Positions 6,708-14,678 of a stretch of 14,678 nucleotides of DNA are shown one piece after another. Numbering within the stretch: the first letter of the stretch is position 1; every line of letters begins with the position of its first letter. The translations under genes and the position numbers were made by a program. The DNA comes from Herminiimonas sp. (GTDB lineage Bacteria > Pseudomonadota > Gammaproteobacteria > Burkholderiales > Burkholderiaceae): positions 1-14,678 of the forward strand of contig JACMQD010000272.1 of NCBI GenBank assembly GCA_014377155.1, given 5' to 3'. The notes beneath the pieces are model-generated. The model was not told the DNA's origin. It made no database searches and worked only from the letters and a program-made list of their open reading frames with translations.

Positions 6708-8999
6708 ATGGCATTTAAATTACCGTTTTCCAAAGGCAACAAAACAGCATTGGCCGTTGGCGATGAAATGCCTGCAACTGAAATCGATCTTTCCGACGAT
6801 CAGTACACTCCGTCGACCATGCCAAGGCAGCAGTCGGCCGCGCCGCTAGCCGACGAATCGAGCCTGAATGCGACGTTCATCGGTGATGCGCTTCAGCGCG
6901 GCGGCGATATACGGTTGCCGCTGATCGGCCATTTACCGCTGCAAAAACAGGTGCGGTTCCTGCTGATGTCACTGGGTGGCTCGCTGGTTCTTGGGGCGAT
7001 ATTCGTTTATCTCAATTCCGCAAATTCAATCCTCATCTCTACTCAGACCCAGATTGCCGGTGACGCGCTGATGCACTCGCAGCGTATCGGTAAAGCGGCG
7101 CCGAATGCGATCCAGGGTAATCCGGAGGCATTCAAGCAGCTCGAAGACAGTCGCAAGGAATTCAACCGCGACTTGAACGTGCTGACCAAGGGTGGCACCT
7201 ACCAGGGTCGTGACATCAGCACCCCGGACAATCAAATGGGCGGCTTCCTTAACGACGTCCAAAAAACCTGGACCAACTCCGACAAGGCAGCCGAGACCAT
7301 TCTCAAACTGCGTAAAGAACTGACGGGCTTCGGTACGACGCTGCAAAAGCTTAACGCGCTGTCACCGGTACTGCTGGAACTGACCGAACAGATTTCGACG
7401 CTGAAAGCGCAAAGCGGCGCCACGCCGCGTGAGATTTCAGCCGCCGGCCAGCTGGTCATGCTGACCCAGCGTCTGGGTCGCAGCGCCAACGAATTTCTCA
7501 CTTCGGAAGGTGTCAATCCAGAAACCGCGTTCTTGCTGGGCAAGGATACCAATACCTTCCGCGACATTACCGAAGGCTTCCTAAACGGCAGTGACGTGCT
7601 GCGCCTGACTGCCTCCAAGGATCAGGACACGCGTGACAAGCTGACCGAATTGCAGACAGCCTTTGCCGAATACCAGCAATCGGTGTCTTCGATTTTGGGC
7701 AATCTGCAAAACTTCATCGCCGCCAAGCAATCCGAGCAGCTGATCTTTACTGAAAACGAAACCCTCAAGCAGCGTCTGACCGCTTTGCAGACGACGTACC
7801 GCGATGATCAGGATTCCTTTACCTGGCCGTTCTGGGCAATGTTGTTGTGTGCTTTGGCCGCGCTGCTTTCGGCGACCGGTATTGCGTTAGTGCTGTTGCA
7901 GGATAGCCGCAACCGCACCAAGGAAGCCGACATCCGCGGTGCCGAGTCCGATGCCCAGCGTTTGCAAGCGCAAAAGCAGGAAGAAGAAGCGAAAAACGCC
8001 AATGACCAAAATCAGGCGGCGATTTTGCGCCTGATGAACGAATTGCAGGAAGTGGCCGATGGCGATTTGACGGTGCAGGCAACAGTATCCGAAGACATCA
8101 CCGGTGCGATTGCCGACTCGGTCAACTATACGGTGGAAGAATTGCGCGGTCTGGTAGGACGCGTGACCAACACTGCAGAGCAGGTAACTTCGGCATCCAA
8201 CAAAGCGCAGAACATCTCGATCGAATTGCTTGCCGCGTCGCAAAAGCAGTCTCGTGAAATTCAGGAAACCGGCCAGGCCGTGCTCGAGATGGCAGTACAG
8301 ATTACCGACGTCTCCAAATCAGCCAATGAATCGGCCGACGTGGCGCGACAGTCGGTGTCTGCCGCTGAGCAGGGTTCGAAGGCAGTGGAAAACGCCATCA
8401 AGGGCATGAACGAGATCCGCGAGCAGATCCAGGAAACCTCCAAGCGCATCAAGCGCCTCGGCGAATCGTCGCAAGAGATTGGTGAAATTACCGAGCTGAT
8501 TTCCGACATTACCGAACAGACCAACGTGCTGGCGCTGAATGCGGCGATCCAGGCGGCCTCGGCCGGCGAAGCCGGTCGCGGCTTCTCGGTGGTGGCAGAA
8601 GAAGTGCAGCGTCTGGCGGAACGCTCCGGCGAGGCGACCAAGCAGATCGGCGCGCTGGTGCGGACGATTCAGACCGATACCCACGATGCGGTGGCGGCGA
8701 TGGAAAAATCCACTCAGGGTGTGGTCGAGGGCGCCAAGCTGTCTGACGCGGCCGGCGCGGCGCTGTCGGATATCCGGCGCGTTTCGAACCGACTGGCGGA
8801 ACTGATTCAGGGCATTTCGATCTCCACCGAGCAACAGGCCACGTCCGCCAACGGTGTCGCGCAAAATATCCAGAACATCCTTACCGTTACCGAGCAGACA
8901 CAAGAAGGGACGCAACAGACTGCGACGTCGATTCGCGAACTGTCCCGTCTGGCCGAAGAGCTTAAAAGCTCGGTATCCCGATTCCGCGTCGCTGCCTGA
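6708..8999 (+). CDS. pilJ: Methyl-accepting chemotaxis protein PilJ
   Basis: The product has 763 residues; AGGAG lies seven bases before the ATG. PilJ is the inner-membrane chemoreceptor that senses pilus or surface contact and signals to the PilL/ChpA kinase. Order of parts: a cytoplasmic N-terminal extension of about 80 residues, TM1 at about 84-104, a periplasmic region at 105-373 carrying PilJ-type helical sensor segments ([17 protein letters not shown] and the related [16 protein letters not shown]), TM2 at about 374-397, an Arg/Glu/Gln-rich helix, a HAMP-like region at about 435-485 ([15 protein letters not shown] type) and the signalling coiled coil to 760. The kinase-contact hairpin tip is at about 595-635 ([26 protein letters not shown]). 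P. aeruginosa PilJ has about 680 residues and lacks the long N-terminal extension. No C-terminal CheR-tether pentapeptide is seen. Confidence 0.95.
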   Translation: MAFKLPFSKGNKTALAVGDEMPATEIDLSDDQYTPSTMPRQQSAAPLADESSLNATFIGDALQRGGDIRLPLIGHLPLQKQVRFLLMSLGGSLVLGAIFVYLNSANSILISTQTQIAGDALMHSQRIGKAAPNAIQGNPEAFKQLEDSRKEFNRDLNVLTKGGTYQGRDISTPDNQMGGFLNDVQKTWTNSDKAAETILKLRKELTGFGTTLQKLNALSPVLLELTEQISTLKAQSGATPREISAAGQLVMLTQRLGRSANEFLTSEGVNPETAFLLGKDTNTFRDITEGFLNGSDVLRLTASKDQDTRDKLTELQTAFAEYQQSVSSILGNLQNFIAAKQSEQLIFTENETLKQRLTALQTTYRDDQDSFTWPFWAMLLCALAALLSATGIALVLLQDSRNRTKEADIRGAESDAQRLQAQKQEEEAKNANDQNQAAILRLMNELQEVADGDLTVQATVSEDITGAIADSVNYTVEELRGLVGRVTNTAEQVTSASNKAQNISIELLAASQKQSREIQETGQAVLEMAVQITDVSKSANESADVARQSVSAAEQGSKAVENAIKGMNEIREQIQETSKRIKRLGESSQEIGEITELISDITEQTNVLALNAAIQAASAGEAGRGFSVVAEEVQRLAERSGEATKQIGALVRTIQTDTHDAVAAMEKSTQGVVEGAKLSDAAGAALSDIRRVSNRLAELIQGISISTEQQATSANGVAQNIQNILTVTEQTQEGTQQTATSIRELSRLAEELKSSVSRFRVAA

Positions 9000-9062
9000 T
9001 TCGACGACAGCGAAAACTGCTGAAGTCATGCACAAACGGCCCGGTGTCCGATTAGTAATGCG

Positions 9063-9094
9063 TGACGACGGGCCGCCTTGCCGGTCGGTCGTCA
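9063..9094 (+). repeat. Hairpin in the pilJ-pilL gap
   Basis: TGACGAC at 9063-9069 pairs perfectly with GTCGTCA at 9088-9094, with an inner GGC/GCC pairing (9071-9073 with 9080-9082), and is followed by only three T residues. It lies in the 115-base gap between pilJ and the kinase gene, 20 bases before the kinase start. It could be an RNA-processing or attenuation element that lowers kinase expression relative to the receptor, but the T tract is too short for a strong terminator. Confidence 0.4.
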
Positions 9095-9114
9095 TTTGAA
9101 CCTGCGAGGCAGTC

Positions 9115-12100
9115 ATGACCACCCCTTCTTCCGCCTTTCCGCAAGGTGTCCGGGATAATTTCGATACCGGGCCGCTGTCCTGGGTAATGGGCGAAGTCCG
9201 CGAGGCACTCGTGCGCTCCCGCACGGCGCTCGGCGAAGCCCTATCGCAGGAACCTGATTCCTGCTCGACCTCGCTCAAGCATGCCAAGGCGCACCTGCAT
9301 CAGGCACACGGCGCATTGCAGGTCGTCGATGTCGATGGTGTGGCAATCATTACCGAAACCGTCGAGGACATGTTCGACCGCATCGAGTCGGCGCAGCTTG
9401 AACTGACGCCAGCGATGGTCGATGCAATCGACAATGCCTATCGGGCCTTGACCGAATACCTCGAAGAACTGCTGACCGGCGTACCACATCAGCCAGTGCG
9501 TTTGTTTCCGTATTACCGGGCGCTGCTGGAAGCACGCGGCGCCGATCGCATCCATCCGTCGGACCTGTTTTTTCCTAACCTGACGGTGCGACCGCATTTT
9601 CCGGCCGCCGAACAGGCGACGCCACTTGCGCCGCAGGCCTACCTGGTCCTGCGCCAGCGCTTCGAGCGCGCCTTGCTGCCATTTTTGCGCAGTACCGACC
9701 GCGATGCCGAAGCGGCCAACGCCGGCATCATGCGCGACATCGTGGCAGAAGTCGAACGGGCACAAAACAACCAGCAAATGCGGGGTTTCTGGTGGGTCAT
9801 GCACGGCTTCGCGGAAGTGGTGGCCGCTGGCCAGGTGCCAAGCGAGTTATATGTCAAGCAGCTATTCGCCCGCATCAATCTGCAAATCCGTCGCCTCAGC
9901 GAAGGCTCGTCCAGCATCACCGAACGCCTGTTACGCGACGCGCTGTTTTTCATCGCGCAAGGCGTCAATCCGTCGATCCGGCTGAAACAGATTCGCGCTG
10001 CTTACCAGCTCGAAGGGCAGGTACCGGATGATTACGAAAAGAAGCGCTACGGCCGGATCGACGCCGATGCCTTGAGCAATGCCAAAGAGCGGTTGGCACA
10101 GGCGAAAAACCTGTGGAACCGGATTTCGGAAGGCGACGCCGCTGTCGCGCCCGCATTCGAAACCGAAATGAATGCGTTGGCCGAAGCGGGTGCCCGGCTC
10201 AATTCGCCTTCACTCGCCAAGTTGCTGCGCGAACTTGGCGGCATTGCGCGCCACGCGGCGCATTCGCAGCCCGGCGACCGGCTCGGTCTCGAAATGGCAA
10301 CCAGCCTGCTGTTCGTCGAAAATGCGTTGAGCCACAGCAGCCAGCTTGCCGAGGGTTTCGCCACCCACGCTGACGCCCTGACCGCGCGCCTGCTGTCGAT
10401 CGTCGCCGGTGAGTCCCCTGCCACAGCCGGCGCCTGGGTCGACGACATGTCACGCGAAGCGCAGCAGAAGCAAACAGTCACCGCCCTTGCCGGCGAAATG
10501 CAATCGAGCCTGCGCCAGGTCGAAAAGACACTGGATGAATACTTCGGCAATCCATCGGATCGTTCGCATCTGGCCCAGACTGCGCCGATCCTGCATCAGA
10601 TCGCCGGCGCGTTGTCGATTCTGGACCAGGACGATGCCGTGCGCGCAGTAGAGCATACTCAAGCCGCAGTGGCGCGCTTTGCCGAATCCGAATCGGTTCC
10701 GGCAGTTGAGGAATTTCAGCACATGGCACGCAACGTCGGTGCCCTGAGCTTTTTGATCGAAGCGCTGCAGTCGCAGCCCGACGGCGCAAGTCAGCGTTTT
10801 GCTTTCGATGACGCGCTTGGTGTGCTCGTACCGCGCACACCGGAAAGCATAGAGTCGCCGCAAACCGTCATCGAACCTGACGAGGCCGATCTCGCGGCGG
10901 CTGCGATGGTCACCGAACAAGTCCTTCCTGCAGCAATCGACCTCTCGGACACCGAGCCGCCGGTAGCGGAAATCATTCCGGCAGACTTGCCGACGGTCGA
11001 AGACGATCTGGCGTTGCATCAAAAGATATCCGCCGAACTGGCGGTGTCGCTGACGGCCGAGCCCGACAACGCCTTGCTGCAGGAGCAACTGAAGCAATCG
11101 CTGCAACAAGTCAGGCTCGACGCCACGCTGATCGACAACCCCGAAGCAAACGATCGCGCCCAGGCGGCCATCGACATGCTCGATCATCCTGATTTCAATG
11201 CGTCGCATGATCGCGCGGACGATATCGTCGGCGCCACCGCAATTGATCCGGTGTCGACGCCGGTTGCGGCATTCGCAGCGGCCGAAATGCCCGCATCCGA
11301 CGAAGCGGTCGATGCCGAATTGCTGGAAATTTTCCTGATGGAGGCAGAGGAAGTGCTCGGCGCGGTCTGTCAGACCATCCCCGAATCGCGCAGCGCGCCT
11401 TACAACCAGGAGCATCTCATTACGCTGCGGCGTTCGTTCCACACGCTCAAGGGCAGCGGTCGCATGGTCGGCTTGATGGCCTTCGGCGAAGCAGCCTGGA
11501 GCGTCGAGAAAGCCCTGAACCAGCGTTTGTCGGAAACCCGCCCTGGTGACGCTGATCTGTACGCCTTGCTCGACACGGCCGCCAGCGTGTTGCGTGCCTG
11601 GGTCGATGATTTGCAGACAACCGGCAGATCGGCGCGTACGCCGCATGCATTGCAAGCCGCCGCTGACCGAGTGCGCGACAGCCAGCCGTACGTCTACGAA
11701 GAGGCAGCGCCGGCCGGATTGATGACGGCATCGGCCATGCCATCGGTCGAGGTCGACGCGATACTGCCACCTGTTCAAATAGAGGAATTCCCTGAATTTA
11801 CAGAGGTAGATGCTGAATTCGAAGCCGAAGCCGAGGCCGAGGTAGACGCAGAAGCAGAAGCAGGAACAAAAGTAGAAACAGAAGAAGTAGAAACGGAAGT
11901 AAAAGCAGGAGAAGAAGTCGTATCCGAAGCAGAGCCGTTCGTGCAGACAGACGACGAGGCATTGCCACTGGTTTCTACCGAGCCAGACGAAATGCCGATG
12001 ACCGATGCGGAAATGGCCGCGTTCGCCGATGTCAACACGATTCCCTCGTTCGATTTCGAGCGCGCGCCGGATCATGTTCTCGGACCGACTGCCGAGCTTG

Positions 12101-14678
12101 CGCCTGAACTTGAACGGGATGCGACGCCAGAGCACGTCATGCCGACGGCCGAAGTCATCGACTTTCCGACCATGCTGCCGCCTGTCACAAAACGCGACGA
12201 CAGCGTCAAGCGCATCGGCGACCTGGAAATCAGTCTGCCGCTGCACAATATCTACCTCACCGAAACCGATGAGCTCGTTCGCCTGCTGTCGCAGGACATC
12301 GGCGAGTGGCGTCACGAAGCGGAGCGCCGGGTGAATATCCTGGCTGTGCATGCCGCCCATTCGCTGGCCGGCAGTTCTGCCACGGTCGGCTTCAAGCCGC
12401 TGCAGGAAGTTGCACATGCGCTGGAAATGGTGCTGCAGTATTTAGCGCGTAAACCAGCGCGCATGATGCAAGAGGATTTCGATACGCTGGAACATGGTAT
12501 CGAGCGGATTCGCTTTATGTTGCAAATGTTCGCGCTAGGTGAAATGCCTGACCATGAGCCGCTGCAAGTGCAATTGCTGGAGCGCATGCCACGCGACATC
12601 GAGCAGCGTGCCGCTGCCAGGATCGACGCCGACGCCCTGCGCGACTTGCCGCTTGAAGCTGGCTTGCTGTTGACGATGGAACAGGTTGCTGCTGAAGAAA
12701 TCGACCTGTCGGATTTCAATTTCGACGAGCCGGTTCAGCAAGCGGATCTGCCGGACGAAATCGTATCGGACGTGAATACAACCGAGCCAGTGGCTTCAGA
12801 AGCGCCGATCGGCGAGAGAGACCTGCCAGACGCCACCGCGCCCGACACGCCTGCGTTTTCCGACACCGACCACGCCGTAGCCGCAATCGAGCAATCGAGC
12901 TCGGACGCGCATGCGATCGACTTGCCGGTAGCCGGCGACGTCGACGTGCCTGCTCTCGACGAAACCGTCCTTGTCAACGTTGCGCTCGACGACATCACAC
13001 CAGAAGCGGCTGCGATAGACGTGCCGGAACCGGGCGATGTCGATATAGCCGCGCTTGCCGAAACCAACCTCGACGAAGCGCCGCTCGACGAAATTACACC
13101 GGAAACGGTTGCCGTTGCCACGCCGGAAGCGGACGATGTCGATACGCCTGCATTCGATGAAACGGACCTTGAGGCTGCGGCACGCGACGACATCGGACCG
13201 GAGGTGGTAGCCGGAGACATGCCGGTCGCCGACGACGTCGAAGACGAGGTCGACGTCGAGCCAGCGTTGGCAATCGATGCATCGATTGCACAACAAGACG
13301 ATGTGGCGATCGATCATGTAGAAGAAATTGCCGCGCTATCGACTTCGGAACAGGGCATCGAAACGCCGCTTCCGGAAACAGCTGCGCCGGTGTCCGAACC
13401 AGAGCTGGCACCCGTCTTGCAATTCGTACCCGCCCCGACTCTGGAGCCGGTCTACGCGGCTTCCGAGGCCAACGCCGATCCGGCCCTGACACTTCGTGAT
13501 GAGCTCGACGCCGACCTGTTGCCGGTATTTGTCGAAGAAGGCCGCGACATGCTGCCGCAGATGGGCCAGGCCTTGCGCGAATGGCAGCAAAAGCCGGGTG
13601 ACAACCGGCTGGCCCAATCGATCCTGCGCATTCTGCACACGGTCAAGGGCAGTGCCCGGATGGCAGGTGCGATGAGTCTCGGTCAACACATGCACGAGAT
13701 GGAAACGCGAATCGAGCAAATCAGCCGTCTGGGAGCACCATCGCCACTTGCGCTGGAAGAACTGCTGAGTCGGCATGATCAGGGTCTGCAACTGTTCGAA
13801 GATATCCAGAATCCGCAAGTGCACAAGGCAGCACCCGAGATCGCTATCGAGCAGCCTGCACCAGAGCCGAGCGCCGGTATGCCCGTCGGCACTGAAGCGC
13901 CGCGCCAGCTGATCGAAGTGCCGTCGCTGATGCCGCTCCGTGCACCAGGTGTAGTCGCGCCGGTACGCATACGCGCCGCCGAGGTCGCCACGCCCGCCAC
14001 GCCAATGCCGTTGGTGCGGGTCCGTGCCGATATTCTCGACCGCCTGGTCAACCAGGCAGGTGAGGTCTCGATCTCGCGCTCGCGTCTGGAGACCGAAGTG
14101 GGCACCTTGCGCCAATCGCTGTCCGAACTGACCGAGAACGTCTCGCGATTGCGCGTGCAGTTGCGCGAAATCGAAATGCAGGCCGAGTCGCAGATCACCT
14201 CGCGCATGGCCCATTCGGCCGACCGCGAATTCGATCCCCTGGAGTTCGATCGCTTTACGCGTTTGCAGGAACTGACGCGCATGATGGCCGAGAGCGTCAA
14301 CGACGTCAGTTCCGTACAGCAGAACCTGCACCGCACCGTCGAAAGCGCCAGTGCCGATCTGGTGGTGCAGGGACGCTTGACGCGTGACCTGCAGCAGGAT
14401 CTGATGCGGGTGCGGATGGTGCAGTTCGCCAGTATTTCAGAGCGGCTGTATCGCGTTACGCGCCAAGCCTCCAAAGAAGTCGACAAACGCGTCAACCTGG
14501 ACATTCGCGGCAGCGCAGTCGAAATCGACCGCGGTGTGCTGGAAAAGATGGTCGGCCCGTTCGAGCACCTGCTGCGTAACGCCATTGTCCACGGCATCGA
14601 ATCACGCGACCAGCGCGCGGCGGCCGGCAAGAACGAAACCGGCGAACTGCTGGTCGAGATTCGCCAGGAAGGCAATGA
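9115..14678 (+). CDS. pilL: CheA-type chemosensory hybrid kinase PilL/ChpA, C-terminus cut by window end
   Basis: The frame is open for 1854 codons plus two bases to the window edge, with no stop or frameshift. The start is the ATG with GAGG five bases upstream (MTTPSSAFPQ). The protein is the histidine kinase of the Pil-Chp system that phosphorylates PilG and PilH. Residues 1 to about 400 form the N-terminal (FimL-like) helical region typical of PilL/ChpA. Four Hpt or Hpt-like modules follow: degenerate around His494 (LHQIAGAL), canonical at His776 (FHTLKGSGRMVG), degenerate at His1082 (AHSLAGSSATVG) and canonical at His1508 (LHTVKGSARMAG). Long acidic linkers join them. The dimerisation domain begins near 1634 (VRVRADILDRLVNQAGEV) and the ATPase N box is at 1818-1829 (HLLRNAIVHGIE). 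The rest of the ATPase, CheW-like and expected receiver domains lie beyond the edge. P. aeruginosa ChpA (about 2470 residues) has more phosphotransfer modules (six Hpt plus Ser/Thr variants). Confidence 0.95.
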   Translation, partial: MTTPSSAFPQGVRDNFDTGPLSWVMGEVREALVRSRTALGEALSQEPDSCSTSLKHAKAHLHQAHGALQVVDVDGVAIITETVEDMFDRIESAQLELTPAMVDAIDNAYRALTEYLEELLTGVPHQPVRLFPYYRALLEARGADRIHPSDLFFPNLTVRPHFPAAEQATPLAPQAYLVLRQRFERALLPFLRSTDRDAEAANAGIMRDIVAEVERAQNNQQMRGFWWVMHGFAEVVAAGQVPSELYVKQLFARINLQIRRLSEGSSSITERLLRDALFFIAQGVNPSIRLKQIRAAYQLEGQVPDDYEKKRYGRIDADALSNAKERLAQAKNLWNRISEGDAAVAPAFETEMNALAEAGARLNSPSLAKLLRELGGIARHAAHSQPGDRLGLEMATSLLFVENALSHSSQLAEGFATHADALTARLLSIVAGESPATAGAWVDDMSREAQQKQTVTALAGEMQSSLRQVEKTLDEYFGNPSDRSHLAQTAPILHQIAGALSILDQDDAVRAVEHTQAAVARFAESESVPAVEEFQHMARNVGALSFLIEALQSQPDGASQRFAFDDALGVLVPRTPESIESPQTVIEPDEADLAAAAMVTEQVLPAAIDLSDTEPPVAEIIPADLPTVEDDLALHQKISAELAVSLTAEPDNALLQEQLKQSLQQVRLDATLIDNPEANDRAQAAIDMLDHPDFNASHDRADDIVGATAIDPVSTPVAAFAAAEMPASDEAVDAELLEIFLMEAEEVLGAVCQTIPESRSAPYNQEHLITLRRSFHTLKGSGRMVGLMAFGEAAWSVEKALNQRLSETRPGDADLYALLDTAASVLRAWVDDLQTTGRSARTPHALQAAADRVRDSQPYVYEEAAPAGLMTASAMPSVEVDAILPPVQIEEFPEFTEVDAEFEAEAEAEVDAEAEAGTKVETEEVETEVKAGEEVVSEAEPFVQTDDEALPLVSTEPDEMPMTDAEMAAFADVNTIPSFDFERAPDHVLGPTAELAPELERDATPEHVMPTAEVIDFPTMLPPVTKRDDSVKRIGDLEISLPLHNIYLTETDELVRLLSQDIGEWRHEAERRVNILAVHAAHSLAGSSATVGFKPLQEVAHALEMVLQYLARKPARMMQEDFDTLEHGIERIRFMLQMFALGEMPDHEPLQVQLLERMPRDIEQRAAARIDADALRDLPLEAGLLLTMEQVAAEEIDLSDFNFDEPVQQADLPDEIVSDVNTTEPVASEAPIGERDLPDATAPDTPAFSDTDHAVAAIEQSSSDAHAIDLPVAGDVDVPALDETVLVNVALDDITPEAAAIDVPEPGDVDIAALAETNLDEAPLDEITPETVAVATPEADDVDTPAFDETDLEAAARDDIGPEVVAGDMPVADDVEDEVDVEPALAIDASIAQQDDVAIDHVEEIAALSTSEQGIETPLPETAAPVSEPELAPVLQFVPAPTLEPVYAASEANADPALTLRDELDADLLPVFVEEGRDMLPQMGQALREWQQKPGDNRLAQSILRILHTVKGSARMAGAMSLGQHMHEMETRIEQISRLGAPSPLALEELLSRHDQGLQLFEDIQNPQVHKAAPEIAIEQPAPEPSAGMPVGTEAPRQLIEVPSLMPLRAPGVVAPVRIRAAEVATPATPMPLVRVRADILDRLVNQAGEVSISRSRLETEVGTLRQSLSELTENVSRLRVQLREIEMQAESQITSRMAHSADREFDPLEFDRFTRLQELTRMMAESVNDVSSVQQNLHRTVESASADLVVQGRLTRDLQQDLMRVRMVQFASISERLYRVTRQASKEVDKRVNLDIRGSAVEIDRGVLEKMVGPFEHLLRNAIVHGIESRDQRAAAGKNETGELLVEIRQEGN
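11797..11940 (+). repeat. Glu/Ala/Val-rich low-complexity linker within pilL
   Basis: Codons 895-942 encode a simple acidic run built from GAA/GAG, GCA/GCC and GTA codons (EAEAEAEVDAEAEAG and so on). The plus strand is strongly purine-rich, with many A-ending codons (GTA, GCA, AAA, ACA) unlike the GC-ending codons around it. It links the His776 Hpt module to the His1082 module and is probably disordered. The tract looks like a product of short-repeat slippage. Confidence 0.7.
12817..13269 (+). repeat. 33-residue (99-base) imperfect tandem repeats within pilL
   Basis: Four consecutive 33-codon units start at 12817, 12916, 13015 and 13114, followed by a partial fifth from 13213. Shared positions include xDxPxxxDVDxPALDET near the unit start and DDITPExxA at the end. 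Units two and three are the most alike; unit one is the most diverged but keeps DTPAF. No gap is needed in the alignment. The units are acidic and proline-containing, forming a probably extended linker between the His1082 and His1508 modules. Confidence 0.75.

Noticed and set aside
8319..9287. 322-codon minus-strand ORF spanning the end of pilJ and the start of pilL
   Set aside because: Opposes the highly conserved chemoreceptor signalling domain; composition is that of an antisense shadow.
10450..12417. 655-codon minus-strand ORF opposite pilL
   Set aside because: It lies within a plus-strand frame carrying clear Hpt motifs. Its translation is rich in Arg, Cys, His and Phe runs, without a recognisable domain, as expected from the complement of an acidic high-GC gene.
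12817..13269. CRISPR-like array, given regularly spaced repeats
   Set aside because: The repeats are degenerate, in frame, 99 bases long and without unique spacers; they encode protein repeats.
13336..14331. 331-codon minus-strand ORF opposite the pilL Hpt and kinase region
   Set aside because: Shadow of the plus-strand kinase gene, whose dimerisation and ATPase motifs are unmistakable.

Overview
The window looks like chromosomal DNA of a betaproteobacterium of the order Burkholderiales, probably Oxalobacteraceae (Collimonas/Herminiimonas/Herbaspirillum-like). This placement is inferred from the style of the proteins, the gene order and a GC content of about 60-65% in the housekeeping genes; no marker RNA is present to confirm it. 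Both ends cut through genes: the left end is inside mtgA and the right end is inside a giant cheA-type kinase gene.

Left part (1-2701, all plus strand): the C-terminal half of the peptidoglycan glycosyltransferase MtgA; then a single AT-richer gene (658-1377, about 50% GC by hand count) that looks foreign; then the magnesium/cobalt channel gene corA. The foreign-looking gene is the most unusual item here. Its product starts with MGNCIGSG, a eukaryotic N-myristoylation/palmitoylation-type N-terminus like that of plant-pathogen type III effectors such as AvrPto and HopF, and it ends in ankyrin repeats. A degenerate hrp-box-like promoter lies 42 bases upstream of its start. I interpret it as a candidate type III secreted, host-membrane-targeted ankyrin effector. 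No secretion apparatus is visible in the window.

Middle part (2709-4870, minus strand): a thiD-hemL pair, transcribed towards corA and ending 7 bases from the corA stop. HemL (glutamate-1-semialdehyde aminomutase) is canonical. The ThiD-like protein is divergent: the usual catalytic cysteine of the GTGC motif is alanine and other signature motifs have eroded. A rubredoxin gene (4924-5130, plus) is divergent from thiD across only 53 bases.

Right part (5278-14678, plus strand): a complete-looking Pil-Chp chemosensory operon of type IV pili in the classical order pilG, pilH, pilI, pilJ, pilL/chpA. Two single-domain response regulators are followed by a CheW-type adaptor, a PilJ-type membrane chemoreceptor and a huge CheA-type hybrid kinase. 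The receptor (PilJ) signals through PilI to the kinase (PilL), which would phosphorylate PilG and PilH to steer pilus extension, retraction and twitching. The kinase ORF is open for 1854 codons and leaves the window within the ATPase domain. It shows four Hpt or Hpt-like modules (His494, 776, 1082, 1508) separated by long acidic linkers, one of which consists of 33-residue tandem repeats and another of a Glu/Ala-rich purine tract. Long minus-strand ORFs opposite this gene are shadows.
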